DNA from: Flavobacteriales bacterium
GTDB taxonomy: Bacteria > Bacteroidota > Bacteroidia > CAIKAF01
DNA: 64,000 nucleotides
NCBI GenBank assembly: GCA_026418175.1
Contig: JAOABX010000010.1
Location: forward strand, 39,101 to 103,100
Direction of reading: 5' to 3'
Shown piece after piece: positions 1 to 6,770 of this stretch; positions within the stretch are counted from its first letter, which is position 1; every line of letters starts with the position of its first letter. The notes beneath the pieces are model-generated. The model saw only the letters and a list, made by a program, of their open reading frames with translations, made no database searches and was not told the DNA's origin. Both the position numbers and the translations under genes were made by a program.

Positions 1-464
1 AAAAATGCTGGAATATTGATGCCAGGCAAAAAGATTAATTGCAAATGTTGATCAGGCCGTATGGCAATAAAAGCAAAAACAACAGCAGAAACTGCTCCAG
101 ATGCACCTACCGCATTATACCATAAGTCATCTTTATGTTTTTCAAACGAATAGAGACAGGATAAAACAGCTCCCCCCACGTACAACAAAAGGTAAAACAA
201 CGGCCCTTTGAACGATGCTTCATAAAACAATAAAAAATGATTTTCTACGGCTGTTCCAAATATGTACAATACATACATGTTCATGGCCAAATGTAAAATA
301 TCAGCATGTACCAAAGCTCCAGTAATAAATCGCCAAACTTGTAGATTGTGACGAATCATAAAAGCATTAAATTTCAACTGATCAAATATCCGGATATTGC
401 TAAAAGCTAACACCGATACAATGGCAGTAATAATAATGATGAGAAGTGTTAGAGTTACCATCAT
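1..464 (-). CDS. Rhomboid family intramembrane serine protease (partial, C-terminus outside window)
   Basis: This gene runs off the left edge of the window, so only about the first 154 residues are visible. Reading the minus strand from ATG at 464 (a second ATG follows at 461) gives a hydrophobic first helix, then the rhomboid loop signature HADILHLAMNM with the conserved His and Asn, and further on GASGAVSA, whose Ser is the catalytic nucleophile of the GxSG motif. The catalytic His of the later helix lies outside the window. Family members cut transmembrane helices inside the membrane; the substrate here is unknown. The frame is open upstream of 464 but has no good start there, so the ATG pair is preferred. 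Confidence 0.85.
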   Translation of the reverse strand, partial: MMVTLTLLIIIITAIVSVLAFSNIRIFDQLKFNAFMIRHNLQVWRFITGALVHADILHLAMNMYVLYIFGTAVENHFLLFYEASFKGPLFYLLLYVGGAVLSCLYSFEKHKDDLWYNAVGASGAVSAVVFAFIAIRPDQHLQLIFLPGINIPAF

Positions 465-568
465 CTTGTAATAGCCTTCGTCATTTTTTTGAAATATAGT
501 GAATGAATGTGAAATATCATGATTAATGTAAATTTCTGAAAGAAAAATAAGATTTAAAAAATAATTGT

Positions 569-1732
569 TTAATCTATCATCAATACCAGGCCTTTCAGAT
601 ATTCTGTTTCAGGATGAAAAAGATTTACCGGATGATCAGCGGGTTGGCTCAATTTATGCAGAATTCTTACTGTTCGGCGTGCCTCAATGCCAGCAGCATA
701 TATAGCTTGGCGAAACATATGGGTGTCTACAACTTGCGAACAAGAGAATGTAAAAATAATACCACCGGGTTTGATTTGACAGATGGCTGATTTATTGATT
801 CGTTTGTACGCCTGAATAGCATTGTGGCGAGATTGCAAGGATTTAGCAAAAGCTGGAGGGTCAAGGATAATTACATCAAATTTTTTACAATGCTGATGTA
901 AATAATCTAAGGCATCACTACAAATCAGTTGTTCACTTGGAGTATTTAGTCCATTTAAGGCATAGTTTTTTTTTACTTCTTCCATAGCCCATTCGGAGTA
1001 ATCAACTGAATAGACTTCGTTAGCACCTCCCTTTTCTGCGTATAACGAAAATCCGCCGGTGTAGCAAAATGTATTTAATACGTTCTTTCCAGCAACGTAT
1101 TGTTTTAGCAACGAACGGTTTTCACGCTGGTCAATAAAAAATCCGGTTTTTTGTCCACGTGCCCAATCCACATGAAAATAAATTCCGTTTTCTTTTATTA
1201 CACATTCACTAGAATTACCTTTTAAATATTTTAATTCTTTTGTTTGGCTTTTTTTATCAACAATTTTCAAAACTACTGTTTCGGGTTTCACGTCGTAATC
1301 ATCAATCAAACATTTGGCAATATCTTGTATAAATGTTTCTATACCTGTGTGATGTACCTGCATTACCACGTGCCGATCATACAAATCAACTATCAACCCC
1401 GGTAGCCCATCTCCTTCACCATGTATTAAACGACAACAATTGGTATCTTTTCTATGAATTAACCCTAATTTTTTTCTAACTACAAGAGCTTTTTTTATTT
1501 TTTCTTGGATATATGCATGAATGTTATTGGTGTCTTCAAACGAAAGTATTTTTACCGCAATACTACCGCTTCCAAAATATCCCCAGGCGATAAACTCTTT
1601 TTTGTGAGTATAAACTTTTACTAATTCACCTTCTTGTAATGGTTCATGAGGTTGTAAAGCTCCTGAAAAAATCCAATGATGATAGCGAAGAATTGACTGT
1701 TCTTTGCCTTTTTTTAAATACAATGCTTTCAT
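569..1732 (-). CDS. rlmI: 23S rRNA (cytosine-C5)-methyltransferase, RlmI family
   Basis: The 387-residue product matches the RlmI/YccW family in length and layout. It has an N-terminal PUA RNA-binding domain (about residues 1-75), a central linker containing GEGDGLPGLIVDLYD, and a C-terminal Rossmann methyltransferase with the SAM-binding motif NTFCYTGGFSLYA and the motif IV DPPAFAKS. SCSQVV further on is the place where the family carries a conserved Cys. In E. coli RlmI makes m5C1962 in 23S rRNA; that specificity is inferred here by family. The gene stands alone between the rhomboid gene and the TonB receptor, with only 36 nt separating it from the latter's stop, so co-transcription with the receptor is not expected. 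Confidence 0.88.
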   Translation of the reverse strand: MKALYLKKGKEQSILRYHHWIFSGALQPHEPLQEGELVKVYTHKKEFIAWGYFGSGSIAVKILSFEDTNNIHAYIQEKIKKALVVRKKLGLIHRKDTNCCRLIHGEGDGLPGLIVDLYDRHVVMQVHHTGIETFIQDIAKCLIDDYDVKPETVVLKIVDKKSQTKELKYLKGNSSECVIKENGIYFHVDWARGQKTGFFIDQRENRSLLKQYVAGKNVLNTFCYTGGFSLYAEKGGANEVYSVDYSEWAMEEVKKNYALNGLNTPSEQLICSDALDYLHQHCKKFDVIILDPPAFAKSLQSRHNAIQAYKRINKSAICQIKPGGIIFTFSCSQVVDTHMFRQAIYAAGIEARRTVRILHKLSQPADHPVNLFHPETEYLKGLVLMID

Positions 1733-1768
1733 TTGTATTAATCCATACGATTTAGTGCAAAGTAACTA

Positions 1769-4006
1769 TTATTTAAATACATATCGTATTCCTGCAAAAG
1801 CTCGTACACCTTGCAACGGAGCGTAATTATATGATGTATCAAAAGTATATCCTTGTGGATTGTTGATGGGATCATTCACCCATTGATCAAATGGGTCGTG
1901 TGGCCTAAGAATAGGATGTTTGGGTATAAAATTGAATAAATTTTTTGCTCCAGCATATATATAAATTCCATTCTTAAAAGAATAATTTAGTTGTATATTG
2001 GCAATACTGAACCAAGGTGAGTATTCCGGCCTGAAATCGTTGGGTTGAATTGGAAGACGCATGGGGCCATTCCAAATTCCAGAGAAATCAAGCCACATGC
2101 TGGTTTTAGGAATATAATAACTTATTACCCAGTTGCCACTCCACAAAGGAGCATGTATTAATTGTCTGGATGAATTATTTATGTTGTTAAAAACACTTGC
2201 ATCTGCTAGTGTAATACCAGTGCGAAGGGTTAATCCTAAATCCAATTGAAATTCAGCTTGCAGGTTAGCACCTCTGGAATGTCCGTAACCATCAAGGTTT
2301 CGGTAAATAATTAAGTCAGGATCTGAATCATAATCCGGAATAATTTGGTTGAAAAAATAGGTATAAAAAATACCTGCATCAACCCGAAAAAAACCTTTCT
2401 TCCAGGATAATACCCCTTCATAGTGTAAGGTTGCATTAAGCGATTCTTCCGGACGAAGTTTTTCTTGCAGCACTACTTGTCTTGATCCGCTCAATGCTGC
2501 ATGTTCTTCAGTAAATAAGTTAACAACACGAAAGCCTTTTCCAAAATTCAATCGAAGGTGATGGTTGTTTTTTAATGTAACCTTATAGTTCAATCGGGGA
2601 GAATAAATTACTCCGTGTTCCGGATGATATTCAAGCCGCATTCCATACTGCAGGGTGTGTGCAGCGTGTATATTCCACAGATGCTGAAAATAAATTCCCG
2701 GCATATATACTCTGTGCGGGTTGTTCATAATTTGTAATGAGTCTTCATCAGCTGTAGCTGTTGTATTATCATCGTAATAATTCCATCGGCCGGCTATTCC
2801 AGCCAGCAATTCATGCTTGCCAATGGTTTTTTGCCAATAGAGCTGATGAAACAATATCTGTTGCACTGCCTTATATGGAGAGTTTCCGTACCATGAATCC
2901 TGGTAATGAATATTGTATGAAGACTGGAAGTGGATTTTTTCTTGAATAGGTAGCTGGTAATGCATCAACCATTCTCCGCGTCGGGTATAAATACTTTCGC
3001 CATAAATAGAATCACTTCCACGCAACGCATGAGTATAATGCATTTGTCCACCTAATCGGTCTTCATGTATATACCGAATCATTGTTTGAAATGTGCGATG
3101 TTGTTTCCGTTCCAGTTGATATTTAACCCATGAACTAACCTGAAACAGTTTTACCTGATCTATAAATCCATCGTGATTATGATCAATAGCTAATGGTTGA
3201 AATTGTCCAGAAATATTTCCCATGAATTTATGCTTGCCCAAAGTAAATTTACCACTCAAATCTGCGGTATTTTCCAGCCAGGTACTGCTTGAAGCTTGAA
3301 AGCTAAAACGTGGAGCTGTACGCGGATTCTTAGTGATTATATTTATAACTCCGGCCATTGCTTCAGAACCAAAAAGGGTGGAGGCTGGCCCTTTTATCAC
3401 TTCAATTCTTTCAATTAAACTTAAGGGAATTCCCATAAGCCCATATACTGTCCCTAGTCCACTAACTAAAGGCATTCCATCCATTGTAACCATAGTATAT
3501 GGTCCTTCCATACCATTGATATGAATATCTCCAGCCTGGCATACATTGCAGTTTATTTGCGGACGAACCCCATTAATTAATTGAATAGATTCAAACAATT
3601 GTTGTGAACCATTTTTATGTAAAAAATCAGGCCTGTATATTTCAATATTAATTGGACTTGATGATCGTTCAACTTCTTTCCAGCCGTCTGATATAACTAC
3701 CTCATGCAACTGCCGAATGTCCGGTTGTAAATTAATTTCGATTTGGCAAGTTGTGTTTGTGTAATGGATGATAGTGTCTTTGGGTATTGCTCCGGTATAA
3801 CGAATTTTTAAGCTTATAGAACCTGTATCAGTTATAAATGAAAAATACCCGTTTTCATCGGCTATAGTATTCAATTGTTTATCTATTAGTATTGTAGAAT
3901 AAGAGGCCGGTTTCCCATCCAAAAGAATAATTCCTTTAATGCATTGACCATGCATGGTTATTGAAACCATGATTTTAATAAAAAAGGAAATTATGAAATA
4001 CTTCAT
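1769..4006 (-). CDS. TonB-dependent outer-membrane receptor
   Basis: The 745-residue product begins with a signal peptide, then a carboxypeptidase-regulatory-like beta-sandwich (about residues 22-95) typical of Bacteroidota receptors, a plug domain containing INGMEGPYTMVTMDGMPL and the marker IERIEVIKGPASTLFGSEAM, and a C-terminal beta-barrel ending in ...AGIRYVFK with a terminal aromatic-X-Lys. There is no SusD partner next door, so it is unlike a SusC glycan importer; metal, siderophore or cofactor uptake is more likely but the ligand is not shown. Its start is only 4 nt from a TATATTTG -7 box, and a 17-bp inverted repeat covers the promoter, so tight repression by a dimeric regulator is likely. 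Ligand assignment is inference. Confidence 0.9.
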   Translation of the reverse strand: MKYFIISFFIKIMVSITMHGQCIKGIILLDGKPASYSTILIDKQLNTIADENGYFSFITDTGSISLKIRYTGAIPKDTIIHYTNTTCQIEINLQPDIRQLHEVVISDGWKEVERSSSPINIEIYRPDFLHKNGSQQLFESIQLINGVRPQINCNVCQAGDIHINGMEGPYTMVTMDGMPLVSGLGTVYGLMGIPLSLIERIEVIKGPASTLFGSEAMAGVINIITKNPRTAPRFSFQASSSTWLENTADLSGKFTLGKHKFMGNISGQFQPLAIDHNHDGFIDQVKLFQVSSWVKYQLERKQHRTFQTMIRYIHEDRLGGQMHYTHALRGSDSIYGESIYTRRGEWLMHYQLPIQEKIHFQSSYNIHYQDSWYGNSPYKAVQQILFHQLYWQKTIGKHELLAGIAGRWNYYDDNTTATADEDSLQIMNNPHRVYMPGIYFQHLWNIHAAHTLQYGMRLEYHPEHGVIYSPRLNYKVTLKNNHHLRLNFGKGFRVVNLFTEEHAALSGSRQVVLQEKLRPEESLNATLHYEGVLSWKKGFFRVDAGIFYTYFFNQIIPDYDSDPDLIIYRNLDGYGHSRGANLQAEFQLDLGLTLRTGITLADASVFNNINNSSRQLIHAPLWSGNWVISYYIPKTSMWLDFSGIWNGPMRLPIQPNDFRPEYSPWFSIANIQLNYSFKNGIYIYAGAKNLFNFIPKHPILRPHDPFDQWVNDPINNPQGYTFDTSYNYAPLQGVRAFAGIRYVFK

Positions 4007-4010
4007 TTGA

Positions 4011-4018
4011 CAAATATA
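4011..4018 (-). promoter_or_regulatory. -7 promoter box for the TonB receptor
   Basis: The minus strand reads TATATTTG, a perfect match to the Bacteroidota consensus TAnnTTTG. It ends only 4 nt before the ATG at 4006, so the mRNA should have an extremely short leader or none. Confidence 0.6.
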
Positions 4019-4054
4019 AAAAAATATTTAGATTAGGCTAAATATTTTTTTATA
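4015..4054. promoter_or_regulatory. Perfect 17-bp inverted repeat over the TonB receptor promoter (candidate operator)
   Basis: The arms 4015-4031 and 4038-4054 are perfect reverse complements around the 6-nt centre ATTAGG. The outer part is A/T rich, while the inner part TTTAG-ATTAGG-CTAAA resembles the TTAGG/CTAA half-sites of DtxR/MntR-type metal regulators. It overlaps the -7 box at 4011-4018 and fills the spacer upstream of it, which is where a repressor would act. It is not followed by a gene end, so a terminator is unlikely. The regulator identity is inference. Confidence 0.6.
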
Positions 4055-4152
4055 AATATAAATGTCTATTATTATCAGTTAATTAAAAGTAATGTAGAAT
4101 TATAATTTTATTGAGTTCCCTAACTGTTATACTAAACTTTTATAAGTTAGGA

Positions 4153-5079
4153 TTAATGAGATTTAACCTTAGCTTCTTGTCTAATTTTTTTGTAAGGTTT
4201 GAAAGGAAAGGTAAATGCAAGGCCTGTACTCCAACTAAAAGCAGAAATGGTTTGACTGCCACGAAGGTCGCTTACTCCATCGGATATGATATACATGTCT
4301 GAATTACGAATCACAGTAAAATTTCCCTCAAGGGTAAAAGTAAGATGATTAAAAATAGTGCCCATGAAGCCGGCTTCGAATACCATTCCTCCTCCTGCTA
4401 CTTTGAAATCATTGTTTCGTTGACGAATAGCACCGTCAGGCAAGCGAATGGTAGCATCAGTTCGTGGATATGATAATCCGGGACCAATAAATCCCAAGGC
4501 ATCCAGCCAATGTTTTTGATTCTTGGAGCGAACTATGGTGTAAGTAAAATCAACACCCAATGTATATATATTATGGCCGTCTGTATTTTCATAATTGATT
4601 AGAAATGGAGCTTCTCCATAAAAATTATTATACACATCGTTTCCTACATGTCCGTTGATAAGATTTTGTTGGCCGGGTTTTTTAAATTGTTTGTAATGTA
4701 TAATTCGTCCGCCGATACCGAAGTTTGAATTTCTGAATTTATATCCAAATGAAATAACATAAGGAGGAGCCGCTGCACTGTGAAAAATTGTTCTGAATAA
4801 GGCAGCATACACAAATCCTTCATCTTGAGATTGCCAATTAGCAATAGTTACATCTATATCGTGCTTTTCAGTAAGAATTTGTCCCACCACTTGTCCATGT
4901 AAACGCAAATCACTATTAAAATAATAAGTTTGCGGAAAACGAATTCCAACATAAAACCGATGATAATCGGGAGTTGGGCCAAAATAGAATGGTTTTTTTT
5001 CAGGGGAATTACTGGGTTGAGCAATTCCAACCATATTGTTAAAGGCGAATATTGCTATAAAAATATATCTTAATAACAT
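4153..5079 (-). CDS. Predicted outer-membrane beta-barrel protein of unknown function
   Basis: The 308-residue product starts with a signal peptide ending near GIAQ and then shows alternating amphipathic strands with many aromatic residues, for example VGIRFPQTYYFNSDL, VISFGYKFRNSNFGIGGRI and YTLGVDFTYTIV, ending in the strand SWSTGLAFTFPF. This is the look of a 10-14 strand outer-membrane barrel. PorP/SprF-like or porin-like families are possible, but no diagnostic motif was seen and I do not assign one. It is a single gene on the minus strand; the 50-nt gap to the DUF3089 hydrolase upstream would allow a two-gene transcript. The last residues (KPYKKIRQEAKVKSH) are basic and extend past the final strand, which is unusual for a barrel. 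Confidence 0.6.
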   Translation of the reverse strand: MLLRYIFIAIFAFNNMVGIAQPSNSPEKKPFYFGPTPDYHRFYVGIRFPQTYYFNSDLRLHGQVVGQILTEKHDIDVTIANWQSQDEGFVYAALFRTIFHSAAAPPYVISFGYKFRNSNFGIGGRIIHYKQFKKPGQQNLINGHVGNDVYNNFYGEAPFLINYENTDGHNIYTLGVDFTYTIVRSKNQKHWLDALGFIGPGLSYPRTDATIRLPDGAIRQRNNDFKVAGGGMVFEAGFMGTIFNHLTFTLEGNFTVIRNSDMYIISDGVSDLRGSQTISAFSWSTGLAFTFPFKPYKKIRQEAKVKSH

Positions 5080-5130
5080 ATTGTAAAATTACTAAATGTC
5101 CAACTAATAAATCTGATATTTGGGTTTAAT

Positions 5131-6123
5131 CTACGGGTGTTTTTGATACCATTGCTTAATACGATCTTCAATATTTTTCCGTATATCATGCCAAAAGAGA
5201 TTGATATCAACTAAATGTAAGTTATTCCAAGTTTGTATTATAGGAGTAGAAGTTTTTACCCACAAATATGATTTATGAATTTTTGCTTTTGTTTTAAAAG
5301 GTTTCTTTTTCTTTAAATTCAGCAATATGCTACCGCGCCCTTCAGCGGGTAACGTGTCAATTCTCCAGGATAAAGGATTAATACAGACATCTCCGATAAG
5401 TTTAGAATTAACAGGTGGTTCATATCCTTCCCTAAAGGTTGACCAGGTAATGTAACAACCAGTTTGCGTAGCATCGGTGCAAGGAGTTAAAACAGAAAAA
5501 TCATTTTTACGCATTTGAAATCCGATGGTATATGCGCAAACCAAACGTTTCTTTAGTGAATCTATGTCAAAAAAATCTTTGAGTAATCTACGGGCATGAT
5601 ATGTGCCTTGACTATGTGAAGCGATAATAATGGGCCTTCCTTGGTTGTATTGGTTTAAATAAAATTTAAATGCTTGTTTTACATCTTCATACGCAAAATC
5701 AAGGGCAAGTTTTCCATTTCCAGTAGTATCGTAAAAACTTTGAATAATAGCTTGCCTATATCGTGGAGCAAAAACACGGGCCGAACGATTAAATACTGAT
5801 GCCTGATATTTTACCGGAAAACGGTCGATGCGTTGATTAAGTTTTTTATTTTGAATATCGGCATTCCAGGTTTTACCTTTCATGTAAAGCGTAGGATAGA
5901 TATAAAACACATCTACTGATTTTTGATTATCATCAATCCATGTTTCGCCGGCTGGTAAATGATCAGCTGCATCTTCTCGAAATGGAAGAGCACTCCAATG
6001 TTCAGGTAAACTGTAATCGGGAGGAGATGGTTGCAAGTGTACTTGAAATGATGGTAGTTTTTGTGCAGGTATATCGGTCCAGCAAAAGAGGATGAATTCA
6101 ATCAACAGTAAACAATATTTCAT
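5131..6123 (-). CDS. DUF3089 alpha/beta-hydrolase, secreted
   Basis: The 330-residue product has an N-terminal signal sequence and the features of the DUF3089 group of alpha/beta-hydrolases. These are the opening strand VDVFYIYPTLY, the motif ARVFAPRYRQA, and the nucleophile elbow ASHSQGT with Ser171 as probable catalytic serine. Members are lipase- or esterase-like proteins without a proven physiological substrate. The start ATG at 6123 is followed directly by a hydrophobic stretch, which supports it. The gene is divergent from marR at 6293, leaving a 169-nt regulatory gap, and precedes the barrel protein at 4153-5079 on the same strand. Periplasmic or envelope location is inferred from the signal sequence. 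Confidence 0.8.
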   Translation of the reverse strand: MKYCLLLIEFILFCWTDIPAQKLPSFQVHLQPSPPDYSLPEHWSALPFREDAADHLPAGETWIDDNQKSVDVFYIYPTLYMKGKTWNADIQNKKLNQRIDRFPVKYQASVFNRSARVFAPRYRQAIIQSFYDTTGNGKLALDFAYEDVKQAFKFYLNQYNQGRPIIIASHSQGTYHARRLLKDFFDIDSLKKRLVCAYTIGFQMRKNDFSVLTPCTDATQTGCYITWSTFREGYEPPVNSKLIGDVCINPLSWRIDTLPAEGRGSILLNLKKKKPFKTKAKIHKSYLWVKTSTPIIQTWNNLHLVDINLFWHDIRKNIEDRIKQWYQKHP

Positions 6124-6258
6124 ATGTACAATCTTACAAAATTGTTTAATGATTATTTAATTGAAAATTGGGTGGATTTTACAATCTTTTTTAAATAGTA
6201 CAGTATCAAGTAAGTAGTTTATTGATTAAAAAATATTGTAATTTTTTTTAGAAAATAG

Positions 6259-6270
6259 TATGCATGCATA
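6259..6270. promoter_or_regulatory. Perfect palindrome in the marR promoter (candidate operator)
   Basis: TATGCATGCATA is a perfect 12-bp palindrome located 10 nt upstream of the TATTTTTG -7 box (6281-6288), that is, between the expected -33 and -7 elements of the MarR regulator gene. MarR proteins are dimers that usually bind such palindromes and often repress their own gene, so an autoregulatory operator is the simplest reading. Confidence 0.5.
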
Positions 6271-6280
6271 ACATTTTTAT

Positions 6281-6288
6281 TATTTTTG
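6281..6288 (+). promoter_or_regulatory. -7 promoter box for marR and the fatty-acid operon
   Basis: TATTTTTG matches TAnnTTTG and ends 4 nt before the GTG start at 6293, which implies a leaderless or near-leaderless transcript. Confidence 0.55.
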
Positions 6289-6292
6289 GGTT

Positions 6293-6757
6293 GTGAAACA
6301 AAAAAATGGCATCGAATCTATTCCACGTGAACAAACGGTAGACTTTCAAATTAAGTCGGCCTGGCACAGCATTAATCGTATGTACAATCAGCAAGCGGTA
6401 CAATATGATTTAACTACTTCCATTGGATTTGTATTGCTTAATATTGATTCCAAAAATGGAACTCCGGCTACTAAAATAGCACCCTTGCTGGGAATGGAGC
6501 CACGTAGTTTGAGCCGAATGTTAAAAAGCCTTGAAGAAAAGGGTTTAATCTTTCGAAAGACGGATGCAAAAGATAAACGATTTGTTAAAATATACTTAAC
6601 TGAATTAGGGAAAGAAAAAAAAGATATTGCTAAGAAAACTGTAAAGCGTTTCAATCAGGTGATTAAGAATGAAATTCCTGAAGAAAAGTTAGAAGTATTT
6701 TTTGAAGTATTAGCAAACATACATTCAATTATAGAAAGCAACCATATTTTTAATTAA
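6293..6757 (+). CDS. MarR family transcriptional regulator
   Basis: The 154-residue product has the MarR winged-helix fold: a dimerisation helix at the N-terminus, a recognition helix in PLLGMEPRSLSRMLKSLEEKGLI (written here in part as SLSRMLKSLEEKGLI), the wing FRKTDAKDKRFVKIYLTELG with the conserved Asp-x-Arg-like DKRF, and a C-terminal helix pair. The start is GTG at 6293; the next in-frame ATG would remove the first dimer helix. It lies 13 nt upstream of the beta-oxidation genes in the same direction, so it is probably the acyl-CoA- or fatty-acid-responsive regulator of that operon and of itself through the palindrome at 6259-6270. The ligand is inference. Confidence 0.88.
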   Translation: MKQKNGIESIPREQTVDFQIKSAWHSINRMYNQQAVQYDLTTSIGFVLLNIDSKNGTPATKIAPLLGMEPRSLSRMLKSLEEKGLIFRKTDAKDKRFVKIYLTELGKEKKDIAKKTVKRFNQVIKNEIPEEKLEVFFEVLANIHSIIESNHIFN

Positions 6758-6770
6758 AATTTAAAACCTC

